The notes under the pieces were generated by a model that was given only the letters and a program-made list of their open reading frames with translations, did not search any database and was not told the DNA's origin. Source: Pseudoips prasinana (Eukaryota; Arthropoda; Insecta; Lepidoptera; Nolidae). From it: DNA of 64,000 nucleotides. Shown piece by piece: positions 50,946 through 63,105 of the stretch. The position numbers and the translations under genes are program-made. Location: NCBI GenBank assembly GCA_951640165.1, contig OX621265.1, positions 22,085,001-22,149,000 of the forward strand, given 5' to 3'. Positions within the stretch are counted from its first letter, which is position 1. The number at the start of each line of letters is the position of its first letter.

Positions 50946-51190
50946 TAAAAAGAAACTATGATTTAACCAATTCGAAGTCGTCGTCAAGTTCGTCCCAGAG
51001 TTGTGAGAAAAAGAAAAAAAGACTAAGGAGGATCTAGAAACGGGATCGATAATTTTCATATCGATGATATTTTGGCTAGGGGAAAGTGGAAGTCAGTCAA
51101 AACTTTTGAAAAGTTTTACTGTCGTGGGGTAATGGCATCCTCCGATAATGTAATTTCTGTTACTACACTGTTTCATCCTGTTACTTAATA

Positions 51191-51393
51191 GTCCGGTCAA
51201 TTCCAAGTTACATAAATTCTGAAAATCGGTAGATTGTTTGAAATATCATTAAAAATAAAATTTGAAAGTTCCCCATCTTTCTCCTGTAAGGAAAAAAGTT
51301 TATTCAAGGTTAAAGGTCAAAATCTTACCGATTTTCAGCTTGGTGGGAATTTAGGTAACTTTACTCTTATTTTTTGGGGTAATTTGACCGGAC
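51191..51393. mobile_element. 203-bp MITE, TA duplication
   Basis: TA-GTCCGGTCAATT at the left and, reversed, TA-GTCCGGTCAAATTACCCC at the right; inner arms share CTGAAAATCGGTA. Fits Tc1/mariner-type MITEs. Confidence 0.75.
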
Positions 51394-51642
51394 TATAAAT
51401 ATTGATTTTAGTTATGTTATTAAAAGTGTAAAATGATGGGAAAATAATCAGGACACAAACTGAATATTTATGTATATATAATTGTTACTTCACTGTGATC
51501 CTTGGTTATTATCTTAGAAATAATAATTAATTTTATAGTTATTAAGGCACACTGGAATCTACTACCTGATTAGCAATTGAATTCATGTAAATTTAGTTAA
51601 AGTTGCAGTAAAATTCATTACATGACCAAAAAAAAAAATTAA

Positions 51643-51890
51643 ATAGGTTTTTATTCACGTAGACTTTGAAAAAGCGCTTGTAAATAGTCAGAACGTGTTT
51701 GTAGTCATATGTTATTTATCTATAATTATTTTTAGGTACATATAGATATTTAGGTACACGGATTGAATGAAAAAACATTATCAATACGATCTACTTATTT
51801 TATAATAGTAATGATATTCAGCTAGCTTGTATTAAGTTATTGTCAAGGAGATGATGTGTAGGTTTAATTATCGAAATTTAAAATTTTAGC
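51643..51890 (-). repeat. family S repeat, minus strand
   Basis: The reverse complement matches 28190-28445 (AAAGCGCTTGTAAATAGTCA, CAGCTAGCTTGTATTAAGT, TATTGTCAAGGAGA). Confidence 0.75.
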
Positions 51891-52220
51891 TATATTTTTA
51901 CTACATATTGTCTGAATGGTTCTGTCTATTAAGGTACTAACTCAATATTATTATTATGGCGGACCTTGTGTTTATAACGGCGCTTTAATGCTACCACCGG
52001 GTCCAATGCGCCCCACCTGAGAAGACCCAGCGAAACAAACTCAGCAGGTGTCTCTACTTTCCACACGGCCCAGTTGAGACGCTCCGGCGAAACATACTTC
52101 ATGGGGCATATACACGAGATTTTCGATTAAGAGCACTATCGCATTTTTATTTCTCTTTGAACACCTTTACAGAGGATAATCACATTGGCCATACTCCCCA
52201 GGCGATAACAAACAGGTAAT
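51891..52220. other. non-coding, no feature recognised
   Basis: Includes a GC-richer patch (51985-52110) with CACCTGAGAAGACCCAGC and CGGCGAAACATACTTC; no family recognised. Confidence 0.4.
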
Positions 52221-52545
52221 ATATAAGGTTCTACTAACGGTAACGTATATAATAGACACGTTGTACCTGAAGTAAAACGATTATTATATACTTACCTTAG
52301 TAGAACCTTAGTTTGCATAGCTGCCTGGTGGATATTTCAACACAATGAAGAACACGTTCGGAGCGCATTCCAGCTCCGCGTGCGCCTGGTGCGATAGAGA
52401 TAGGTGAACATTTATGTATACAGGGTAGAAAGAGACAAAGTTGAACGGAAAATGGAACGCACTCTCAATATATAAGGTTCTACTAAGGTAAGTATATAAT
52501 AATCGTTTTATTTCAGGTAAAACGCATCTATTATCTTAACAATAT
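52221..52545. mobile_element. foldback element with three related arms
   Basis: AAGGTTCTACTAAGGTAAGT and its relatives occur at 52221 (+), 52285-52315 (-) and 52474 (+). The arm pair 52246-52317 and 52474-52545 forms a ~65-bp TIR around a GC-rich core. No ORF. Confidence 0.6.
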
Positions 52546-53020
52546 CTATTAATAGTGTAACAATCTCTTAAAGGTAAGCTCCTCATGCACTACAAAGAAA
52601 TCTTTAATTTATTTATGTGGCTAAAAAAACCGATGCGAGAGCGATATAGCCTGCCGCAGGCCTGACAAGGGAAGTTTGCGGTGCTTGGTGCCGAGCCGCT
52701 TTCACGTCGCTCCTGTCTCTTATCAGCAAGTAATCCGAACCAGGCTTCATCACAGATCTTACGTACCTATACTACACGTTTGAATAAATATACAATAATA
52801 ATAAATAATGTAATTTAATAATATGTAGATTTAGAGGAAAATTAAGGGGAATCAACAAAAACAAAAGTTATTATTCTGTATTTTCAAGAAACTCTTAATT
52901 GACTTTAGTTTCTCAAGTCAAGCAGGTCGATATAAGACTGTGAGTGTGGTGTGAGGGCCACTTTGTTAAGTCTTTGAATATGTCGTTAGGATTTAGTGTA
53001 CATTTCGAAAGAAGAGTGAA
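52546..53020. other. non-coding, no feature recognised
   Basis: A GC-rich stretch at 52630-52750 and AT-rich sequence; no ORF with a recognisable domain. Confidence 0.4.
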
Positions 53021-53812
53021 AGTTGGAATCAAATTTTGTGAAAGTCAAATAAGCGAGTTACGAACTGTAAAGTTGGGCCCTCAGTTCTCACATAGAGGAT
53101 TGAGGGCCCACCTGTACCGAATAAACTACTGACACTACAGAAAAAGTCTATGCCAAAATGTAAGCTAACGCAGAACTTAATTTGTGAAAACAAGATATTT
53201 TGGCAAAATGGGCCCTCAATTCTCACACATGTAAAAGGTGTATTTCGCAAATAAAAAGAAAGCGTTAAAACATTACCAACATATTGGGGGTAGATTAACA
53301 CCTACCACCAATATGTTGGTCATTTTTTTCACAATAAGAGACTATTTTCAGTCTATCGTTTATTTAATATATGTTAAGCGTAATAAAACACATTAGATCA
53401 CCACTATCACACAACAAAAACTGGTGCAGTTCACCAGTTTTTGTGTTCACAAATTTTCACATTTTTTTATTTTGTAACATATAGGATTTCAAATTTATTT
53501 CGCAAATCAAAAGAATCCATTAACCTACAGTTTAATGGATTCTTTTGATTTGCGAAATAAATTTTTACATGCGTGAGAATTGAGGGCCCATTTCGAACGA
53601 AGATATACAATGTAGGACAGATTTTTTCTAAAATATCTTGTTTTCCACAAATTCAGTTTGGCGTTGGCTTACATTTTGGCATAAAGACTTTTCCTGTAGT
53701 GTCAATAGTTTATTCGGTACAGGTGGGCCCTCAATCCTCTATGTGAGAACTGAGGGCCCAACTTCACGCTCCATAACTCGTTTATAAGACTTTCACAAAT
53801 TCTGTTTCTAAC
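53021..53812. mobile_element. ~790-bp imperfect palindrome (foldback element)
   Basis: The arms match over roughly 250 bp or more each side: AGTTGGGCCCTCAGTTCTCA, GAGGATTGAGGGCCCACCTG, TGTACCGAATAAACTA and TATGCCAAAATGTAAGC pair with their complements at 53640-53810. Six GGGCCCTCA or TGAGGGCCC motifs are present. Smaller hairpins lie inside at about 53277-53322, 53418-53448 and 53489-53564. The right tip abuts duplication copy 2. Confidence 0.8.
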
Positions 53813-54785
53813 TGTTTGAGAGTTCCTACTCATGAATAAACGATAGATTATAAAATCAAAGCGAGTAATAAGGTGGAAATAAATAAAATGAATGAAACTT
53901 TATTATAACATAAACCGAACGAGAAGATGGCGCTGCCGTCGTTGTAAACATCAGCTCCGTGTTTAAAAAATATTTTAAAATAAACTAATAGTATTTGAGT
54001 GGCGAATATAAGCGAATTTGTGAAAAGACACTACAATAAACAAGTGTTATTGTTATCTCGGACAAAAACAGTTTAATAAGTAACGTTTGTTAAATATTAA
54101 ACAATATATAACAGACAACTTTTGAAACGAAACTATACATAATAAGTGCGTATGTGTGTTAAAATAAAAGTGTCAATAGTGCTATTCTGGATAGATAATC
54201 AAAAAACAATAAAAAACAGTGTTAAAATTACAGTGAATATAAAAACTACTCACTTTGTAATAAAGTCATATTTGACGGTCATCCAACAAATAATTGGACT
54301 TTGGACCTGTCCTTTAGCTAGAACAGACAACCAATATCGACTTAAAAATATCAAGTTGCTACCAGTTACTAATTTCACCACTATTACTTAAGTACATGTA
54401 GCCCAACGGCGAACGTATTAGCTTTTACTGTACGTTGACTCCAGTGGTCGGGGTTTCAAATCCTGCCAACATCGATTCGTCTTTTTCCAAATGATTGTTG
54501 ATAGTAATTTGTAATTAAGTGATTTCTGCGAAAACATAAGGGTCTCACAACGTTGTCCTACATCAATAACACAGAAGCACAAAACTGTGGCTATAGTTTA
54601 AGTCAGTCAACAATAGAAGGCGCCATAAATAGTAGCGCAGCAAAGATATCGAAACAAGTACACTGTTACAACCCACATAGAAAAAATAGAATTTGTGCTT
54701 CTATCTGTAATTTCCATAACGACAGTTGCTTTAATCACAACTTTGACACTGCACTGAAGCGGAACATAGATATTGGCGTTACAAT

Positions 54786-56420
54786 ATGGACGACCTAAAC
54801 GTCAATAGTCGTTTAAGAAGAGCACAATCATACGATCTATCGAGGGATACTTATGACGAATTGAATACAACAACAATGTTTGACTCGACTATACATAGCT
54901 TACCAAACAATTCAATAGACAATTACGAAATTCTAGATTTAAAACTGCAAATAGATAAAACTAAGGAAGAATTAAACGTGGCTCATAAAGAAATAGAGAA
55001 TTTACTCATGGAAAATAATAACTTAAAAAAATCTCTAGAGCTAAGCTATAAAAAAATTGACGTCCTAAAAACAACTACTACTAATATAACACCATCGAAA
55101 CAACTTACTAGAAAACTGACGACAAAAAATACGGTGACCAAATGTATTAAACTCGACAACATTAAAATAGCAGACACGAATGAACCAAAAACTTGCGCAG
55201 AAAGCCAAATTGAAAGTAATTCGCCGCTAACGAAACTAAAAACAGCAACTAATGAAGAACAGAAAGAAATTTGTGCAGATAAAAGTAACTTGGTCAGCCA
55301 AAATCTACTTCAAAACCTACATAAAATCTCTACGAAACGCATTAAAAATACACGAATTACCACTAATACCAGGAAACGAACAAAAAGAAATGAAGAAACC
55401 AAACTTGATACCATCAATATAGAAAATTTGGAACCAGAGATTGATATGATACATACAATACATGATGAAAAACAAGAATCAAGTAGAACGGAAAACAATA
55501 ATAATAATCAATTAATGAGTAAAATAGATGTAAATAATAAAGAACCAAACGATAAAGAAGAGATAGAAAAGACTGAGGATATGAATATCGATAATAACAC
55601 CCAATCGATAGGATCAGTAAATATTAACATGGTATCTAATCAAGAAAATGCCAAAATGAATATAAAAAACCACAATAGAAGTAGCGAAACATTACATTAT
55701 ACTGAGAAAGTCGACCCAACCATTCAGAAAAGGAAGGTTCTTATCTTAGCTGATCAACAGGGAAGAAGACTAAGACATACGATAGCAGAACTCTTAGGCC
55801 TTGAATATCAAGTCACATCATTTTGGAAACCAGGTGCCAAAACTGACACTATAATAAAATCAGCTGATTCCTATATCAAATCAATGACAGAAAGGGATTA
55901 CCTTGTTCTAATATGTGGGACCAATGACTCTAACCTGTATGAGTTCCGAATTAATTTGGGTTATTTTCTTCACTCTATAAAGAATACAAATGTTTTAGTG
56001 TGTCAAATTCCGTATAATAGACATTTAAATGTTTATAAGCTCAACTTAGAACTAAAATATATGACTCAACAATATCACAACATCAACTTTTTAGATTTGG
56101 ACCATAATAGTGGTTTTTACTATAATACTGTAAGTTTTTGTCGATGTTTATTACGAGAAATATTACGCTTATCTTATAAACAAAATTTCGTACAGTATAG
56201 TAACTGCAAAATTAGACCACTACGCACCTATACCAATACCATTTCAGTTGATAAAACTACTCAAACATGTTTTACACCGGACTTGAAGATAAGTAGTCCA
56301 GTAAATACACATATTGGACAGGCTTCTGCATATATATCTAATACTCCTAATAAAAATACTGGTGTTGATGGTGCACTGTCAAATGGAATATATTCAGAAA
56401 AGAGTCTTTTTCGTGACTAA
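54786..56420 (+). CDS. non-LTR ORF1 (copy 2)
   Basis: 544 residues, open throughout. It differs from copy 1 by only two visible substitutions (Glu to Asp in SIDNYEILDL, Glu to Lys in ENAKMNIK). Domains are as in copy 1: coiled coil near 48-95, Lys/Asn-rich middle, SGNH-like region with GTND near residue 377. ORF2 downstream is broken, so this ORF1 can at most act in trans. Confidence 0.85.
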   Translation: MDDLNVNSRLRRAQSYDLSRDTYDELNTTTMFDSTIHSLPNNSIDNYEILDLKLQIDKTKEELNVAHKEIENLLMENNNLKKSLELSYKKIDVLKTTTTNITPSKQLTRKLTTKNTVTKCIKLDNIKIADTNEPKTCAESQIESNSPLTKLKTATNEEQKEICADKSNLVSQNLLQNLHKISTKRIKNTRITTNTRKRTKRNEETKLDTINIENLEPEIDMIHTIHDEKQESSRTENNNNNQLMSKIDVNNKEPNDKEEIEKTEDMNIDNNTQSIGSVNINMVSNQENAKMNIKNHNRSSETLHYTEKVDPTIQKRKVLILADQQGRRLRHTIAELLGLEYQVTSFWKPGAKTDTIIKSADSYIKSMTERDYLVLICGTNDSNLYEFRINLGYFLHSIKNTNVLVCQIPYNRHLNVYKLNLELKYMTQQYHNINFLDLDHNSGFYYNTVSFCRCLLREILRLSYKQNFVQYSNCKIRPLRTYTNTISVDKTTQTCFTPDLKISSPVNTHIGQASAYISNTPNKNTGVDGALSNGIYSEKSLFRD

Positions 56421-56424
56421 TAAA

Positions 56425-59348
56425 ATGCAATTATTACATCAGAATATTAACGGTCTAATACACAAAAGTGACATATTGTCTGTCAATTTATGCAACCTGT
56501 CTGAAATTGGTGAACATGTAGATGTACTGTGCGTTACAGAGCATAATATGATATTAGAAGACGTAAACTGTGTTTCTTTGCTAGATTTCAAGATGGCTTC
56601 TTGTTACTGTAGAACCGAGCGTCGTGGAGGGTCGTGTATAATGATAAGAAATAATTACGATATTGAAAGTATTACTGAATTAGTTAACTTTTCGATTCCA
56701 AAAATAGTGGAATGCTCGGCTGTAAAACTGTCCTGCCAAAAAGTCTTCATAGTGTGTATATACAGGCCGCCGCGTTCAAATACACAATGTTTTGATATTT
56801 TCTTTGAAACCCTAGAGAAAATACTAAGCAGAATCTGTTACAAAAAAGATTACAAAATTATAATATGCGGTGACTTCAATATTGATATTTTAAAAATTAC
56901 CAAACAATCAAGTGAATTTATCAACACTTTACTGGCATATAACCTAAAACCATATTTCAAGCAACCTACTAGATTGGACAGTAGTACATGCATTGATAAT
57001 ATTGCACACAATATAAGAGGTTGTACAGGTAAAGTTACGGAACTTGCGTTATCAGACCACAATGCACAAATATTAAAATTTCCAGTGAAAAAATTTGTGG
57101 CCCTAAAGCATTGGTACCAATTAAAACGAGATTATCATAAAGATAATAAACAAAAGTTTAAACAATGTTTAGCTCAGCTTAGTTTTCAGAGCGTGTTTAC
57201 CAAGAAAATGATGCTCATAAAGCATTTTCAGAGTTCTATAATACTTTCATTACTTAGAAAAATTAAAAAATTACTTAAAAAGAATAAAAATAGTGCCGAA
57301 AACTAAACCAAAATGGATGTCAAAGGGTATTCCTTTGACATCCATTTTGGTTTAGTTTTCGGCACTATTTTTATTCTTTTTATGGGAAAACAAAGATTGT
57401 AAAAAGTACGTAGTGAAACGATGTAGTAAAATCAAGAGAGACTTGTTATGGAAGTATAGACACTCTCCTACATCACGTAACAAAACAGCATTCAAAAAAT
57501 ATTCGAGTAGATACAAAAACATTATTAAACTAACTCAAAAAGCTCAAAACAACTATCATATAAAAACAGCCAAATGTAAAGCTAGAGCTACGTGGAACAT
57601 TATAAAAAAATGTTCTAAAAACGAGCCCAGTGAAACCGTGTCAAGAATTTTACATGATGGTAGGAATATTACTGACCCCAATGAAATAGCCAATTTATTC
57701 AATAATTATTTTTCTGACATAGCCAATACCAATAACAATAATTGTGACACTAACGTAATACATGACAAATCTAACTCTCTATTTTTGACACCTACAACAC
57801 CTTTTGACATTTTGAAAATCTTGATATCTCTTAAAAATACCAATAGTGTTGGTTACGACGATATTTCAACTAAAATTGTTAAAGACAATGCATTACTGAT
57901 TGCACCAATAATAAGCCATATTGTTAATTTATGTTTAGAACAAGGAATATACCCAGAACAATTAAAAATTTCCATTATAAGACCTTTATTCAAAAAAGGT
58001 GACCCACAAGATGTGGGAAATTATCGACCCATAGCATTATTACCAGTGTTATCAAAAATTTTCGAAAAGGTCATTTATACTAAACTATATAATTATTTTG
58101 AAAAGTATAATATATTCATAGAAAATCAATATGGTTTCAGGAAAGGAAAAACTTTCAATATGGCAATCTACAATTTTCTGCTCAAAGTAACTACAGCTAT
58201 AGACAGACAAAAAAATGCTATAGCTTTGTTTATGGATATAAGCAAAGCATTCGATCGCGTTAATCACGATATATTGTTAAAAAAACTTTACAGCTACGGA
58301 GTAAGAGGGAATGCATACAAATTGTTACAGTCGTATTTAAATAAAAGAATACACATAACACAAATAAAAAAACTTTGCCCTACAACATTGTTAGAAACTA
58401 TATATACATCTGACAAAAAAGAGATATATTATGGAGTCCCTCAAGGTAGTGTGTTAGGACCTTTATTATTTTTAATATATATTAATGACCTCCCCATTGG
58501 AATCAATCATAACATGACATTATTTGCAGATGATAGTACAATTTTATTCATTAATAATTATAACACTGACATTTTAGAATCTGAAATAATCAATACCTTG
58601 ACTCGCATCAATAATTGGTTGACTAATAATAATTTAATACTAAACATATCTAAACGCATATAATTAACTTAAACAAAGACCCACCACAAACAGCATGGAC
58701 ATTAACTTCTCGAGCTCAAGTATATCTGAAGTCTCCACGACGAAATTCTTGGGAGTAACAATTGACAATACACTTAAATGGAAACCACATTTAGAAAGTT
58801 TATGTAAAAAGTTATATAAATTCTCATTTGTCTTTTATAAACTAGGACAAGTAGTTAATTTAACAGCAGTGTTAACTGCTTATTACGGATATGTAGCCCC
58901 AATACCCAGATATGGAATCATATTTTGGGGCAACTCAACAAACAAGGATCAAGTTTTTAAGGCTCAGAAACGATGCTTGCGTTCATTCCTTCGACTAAAT
59001 AGGAGGGATTCCTGTAAAGAGCATTTTGTGGAATTGGGCATATTAACAGTGCCATCACTTTATATAAGTGAAGTGGCAATATTTGTTAAAAGCAATGAGA
59101 ACCTTTTTGAAACCTACCCAGCTGGAAGCCGCCGTGAAAACACGATTCGTCATTTAGCATGCAAAACGCAACTGCTCCGGGCCAGTATATTCTGCATGGC
59201 ACCTATAATCTTTAACAAAATACCGCAGAAGATAAGATCAATTTCCAACGTAAATATTTTTAAAAATAAACTAAATGCACTCCTTTCTCAAAAAGCTTAC
59301 TATTCTGTCAATGGTTTTTTGAAAGATAACTGGACTTTTAGTATTTAA
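56425..59348 (+). pseudogene. non-LTR ORF2 (copy 2), frameshifts plus templated hairpin
   Basis: The endonuclease is intact from ATG 56425 to about 57190. Two extra bases near 57197 (GTGTTTACC against GTGTACC) then shift the frame, which ends at 57306. A 50-bp inverted duplication (57277-57381) replaces copy-1 sequence. RT resumes at 57413-58663 with GVPQGSVLGPLLF and FADD intact. Two single-base deletions near 58652 and 58670 break it again; 58695-59348 holds the C-terminus. Non-functional. Confidence 0.92.
57277..57381. repeat. perfect 50-bp hairpin inserted in ORF2 copy 2
   Basis: Arms 57277-57326 and 57332-57381 are exact complements around GTATT. The right arm and what follows (ATGGGAAAACAAAGATTGTA) is the reverse complement of sequence that copy 1 carries once (about 5890-5967). 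Confidence 0.9.
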
Positions 59349-59635
59349 ATGGTGTTTTGTATTAATTTTAATAATTTGTAAAATTGACATTGTACTCAAT
59401 TTATATTAATCAATTTTTGACATTTTTTATTTTAATTGTGACTTTTATTTCTATTTTAATCTGGTATTCGGAATTCAAGTATATCTTTTTTTATAATTAA
59501 TTTGTAATGTTAAATTTGCATGCCTAACCGGTAAAATATGGCTGAACATCAATAAATTGTAACACCTTATATGTATACCTATATTTGCAAATAAATTATA
59601 TTGTATTGTATTGTATTGTATTGAAGTTCTACTAG

Positions 59636-59820
59636 TAACGACTCGGGCGCATTGTTTGGCGTTATGAAATTCTCTTATTAGTTCCTAATAATTCCAAAGA
59701 TGGAGTTATTTTAAACAAATGATTGGGAATTTTGCTCAGGGATGAAATGATAAATAAGATCAAAGCGAGCAATAAAGTGGAAATAAATAAAATGATTTGA
59801 ATCCTACTATAAGTAACGTG
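59636..59820 (+). repeat. second leader fragment (copy 2)
   Basis: Same as 8186-8385: leader-like sequence directly after the microsatellite tail. Confidence 0.6.
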
Positions 59821-59837
59821 ACATGACCCATGTTTAG

Positions 59838-60535
59838 TTACAGCTTGCAGCTGTCAATACTTTTAATTCCACATATCGCTCTAAGACATCTTTTCTGTGC
59901 TCTAAAGACTATTTCTTTATTTGTAGAATTCCCCCAGTATATAACACCATAGCGTAGGGTAGACGTGACATATGCATGGTAAGCAGTGATCAAAGTCGTC
60001 TGATCCACTACCTTGGCTAAATTGTGGAGAGCATATGAATATTGAAATAAACGTTGACAAACATAGTTAGCATGCGTCTTCCAGGACATGTCTCTATCTC
60101 GTTCGAGGCCTAAAAATTTTGTAGTGCTAGTTTCTTCAATAACTTTGTCATGGTAACGTATGTCAGGCTTAAAGTGATTAGTTCGTTGCTCAAATGTCAT
60201 AATTTTTGTTTTATCTAGATTAATTTTCAAGTTATTAGCTTTAAGCCATTCAACAATTACTACGAGGCAGTCATTAATTTCTTTATCAAACGTCAATTTA
60301 TCTTTTGCACTAAACACTACTGTGCTATCATCTGCAAATAGCACCATCGGATAATGCGTGACTTTGGGCATATCATTGATGTAAATAATAAAAAGCAAAG
60401 GGCCTAAAATGCTACCTTGGGGTACACCGTAATTGGTTGATTTTTGGCTTGATAGGTACGTTTTTATAGTTTTAGAAGCTACACAAACTCTATCTATTTG
60501 TGTAAACTGTTTCCTATTTGTTAAATATGACTTTG
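59838..60535 (-). pseudogene. RT fragment, minus strand (copy 2)
   Basis: Better preserved than copy 1 at the 3' side: MLFIIYINDM through FADDSTVVF, KFLGLERDRDMSWKTHANYV and YWGNSTNKEIVFRAQKRCLR to IDSCKL in one frame. An A is missing near 60534, so the N-terminal part is shifted. It lacks about 90 C-terminal residues. Confidence 0.85.
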
Positions 60536-60539
60536 CAGG

Positions 60540-61203
60540 CTGTGAACATTACCCCTGCACATACCTGTGTTATTATAAATAAATGCAATTGCCCCATACT
60601 AACTCGTACGCAAAATATAAAATATCTTGGGCTCATAATAGACAGTTCCCTAAACTGGTCAGCTCACATATGCCAACTTACATCCCGTATAAGGAAACTT
60701 ATCCCTGTATTTAGAAAACTTAGAAATTCAGCTGATCTTCCAACGCTTTTATGCGTTTACCACGCCCTTGCTCAGAGTTTGCTGCAATATTGTATTATTG
60801 CTTGGGGTGGAATCAATAAGACTACTCTACTTCCAATAGAACGTGCACAGAGAGCAATATTAAAAGTAATGCTTGGAAGACCGCGAAGATACAGCACTGA
60901 GCTCTTGTACAGGGAGTGTTCAATACTGACCGTAAGACAGCTTTTTATTCTTGTCGCTGTTCTCCATAAACATAAAACTATTGGTTTTAAACAAATAATA
61001 AAACGAAACAAAACGAGAATATGCACAATGGTCCCTCATAGCTCGCTCGACACCAATACTATATAATTAGTAACAAATTGTATAACGCCGCAAATGATGT
61101 AAATAACATCTACACACTTTCGACCTATAAATGCAAGATTGTTTTACGAGACTGGCTCTTACGCTTAAATTATATCGATACAGAAAAAATTATAAATGCT
61201 TAA

Positions 61204-61237
<34 letters not shown>

Positions 61238-61572
61238 AAAACACACGTACACACACACACACACATACACACACAGTGTATTTGAAATAATGTATACCTT
61301 ATAATAGTATTTGTTTTATGTACTAAGCACAAATCTTAGCTAATAGTTTGTTTATTTTTAGTTTTTAATCTTAGTTTTTTGGGACTTGGTTATTGAGTAA
61401 AGTCAATTTTAGAGGTAAGACGCTGCCGACTGTGACACAGTTTATACTAGTACAGTCGTCAACGAAATCTCTATTTAAAATAAAATTTTCATTGTTGTAT
61501 TTTTATTAAGAATAAGAGAATTTGTATGTATTTCTAAATGTAAAATAAACTTATTATTATTATTATTATAGG
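60540..61572 (+). pseudogene. 5'-truncated non-LTR element (copy 2)
   Basis: RT C-terminus as at 9127 (NIKYLGLIID, IAWGGINKTT, RYSTELLYRECS) with the same frame break near 61063, a (CA)n tract at 61205-61276, and a shorter (TTA)n tail near 61553-61570. Confidence 0.85.
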
Positions 61573-62184
61573 TAACTATAGTAACTCATTCAGGTATTAA
61601 TATTAAATATATATTTCTATGATACGGTTTCATCTGTTTCATATTACTTAATTCATATTGTTCTTTAAGTCTATTTACGTAGGTTAATCTTTAGTGTAGG
61701 AATTTCATCACAAAGAATGAGAGCTGTATGTAATATTAACTTTTATTTTGCTTAGGGCTTGGCACCGACTTCAATCCTATTAATAGGTAGCACATAAAAA
61801 TTATAGTATTCATTAATATTAAAGGTATTGCGTTTGCATAAGAGATGTATTAAATTAAATCTTTATTAAGATATTTTTTTAATACTTTTTAGTTTTTGAA
61901 GTCGGTTTTTTTAAACGAATTTTTTTTATTTGTTACTTTTTAGTGTCTAGCTATGGGAAGGACTACGAAAGGTGCCACGCGCCTCAAAACTATAGTTCCC
62001 AACAAACGAGAACGGAAAAAGAAATATCCTCCGAAAAAATGTTGTTCGAAACTCTGTTTCACGTTCTTGTGAGACAGTGAAAGATCGAAAAGACCGTTTG
62101 TAAAGTAAGAATAACTACATAAAATTACGTTCACTCTAAGAAAACTTGCACAGTACGAGTCTAGACTCGCTAAGATTCATGAAA
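61573..62184. other. non-coding part of the duplicated block (copy 2)
   Basis: Collinear with 10153-10770; no gene. Confidence 0.6.
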
Positions 62185-62527
62185 GTCTGAACAGCAAGCG
62201 CATAGGTTAGGCCGTATTTATGAACATCTAGCTAACGAGTCTGTGTGCTGAGGGCTTATAGATTAGGTCTTATTAATGATCGAATAGCCATCAACTCTGC
62301 TGAGCAGAGGGCATGAGTCTATGAAGACTAGGTCTTATTAATGATCGATGAGCCAACGAGTCTATTGAGCAAAGGGCTCATAGGTTAGGTCTTATCTATG
62401 ATTGATTAGCTAATGAGTCTGCTGAGCAGAGGGCTGTAAGACTAGGTCTTATTCATGATCAATTAGCCATCTAGTGTACTGAGCAGAAGGCTCATAGACT
62501 AGGTCGTATTGATGATCAAGACAACGA
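62185..62527. repeat. minisatellite, ~6 units of about 57 bp (copy 2)
   Basis: Same unit order and number as 10771-11110. Confidence 0.85.
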
Positions 62528-62534
62528 GTTGAGA

Positions 62535-63105
62535 GAGTTCGAGTCGGACTCGCCCGTAAAAGGCGGAATGATTTTTTCCGTAGCAGCAAGTATTTGAGTT
62601 GATAGAATGGAAGGTAAATTGCGGTTTACGATTTATGACGCATTAAAAAAAAAACTACCTACTAGATCTCGTTCAACAATTTTCGCTGGAAGTTTGCATG
62701 GTAATTAATGTACATCATCTATTTGTTTTAGTTTTATCATTCTCAGGGGGGGCACATTTTACGCCTTTGGAAGTGTCTCTCGCGCAAACTATACAGTTAA
62801 GAAAAAAAATGATATTATAAACCTCAATATCATTTTCGAAGACCTATCCATAGATGCCCCACATGTATGGTTTGATGATTTTTTTTTTAATTCAGTTCTA
62901 AGTATGGGGTACCCCCAAATTTTATTGTTTGTTTTTCTATTTTTGTGTGTAAATGTGTAAATCTTAATGCGGTTCACGGAATACATCTGCTTATCAAGTT
63001 TCGACAGTATAGTTCTTATAGTTTCGGAAAAAAGTGGCTGTGACATAAGGACAGACAGACATGACAAATCCATAAGGTTTCCGTTTTTTGGCATTTGGCT
63101 AAAGA
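62535..63105 (+). repeat. interspersed repeat with GAGTCGGACTCG start (copy 2)
   Basis: Collinear with 11118-11690. Confidence 0.8.

Larger units (their letters stand above)
53813..59635 (+). mobile_element. non-LTR retrotransposon, copy 2, broken
   Basis: Collinear with 2449-8186 at about 99% identity by eye (offset 51364 through ORF1). It includes the tRNA-like leader sequence at about 54398-54474 and ends in four GTATT units. It is part of the >10-kb duplication, not an independent insertion, because all flanking fragments are copied too. Confidence 0.9.

Noticed and set aside
53813..59635. Independent insertion of a second copy of the same retrotransposon
   Set aside because: Flanking unrelated fragments, the minisatellite and the 5S SINE are copied in the same order, so this is a segmental duplication.
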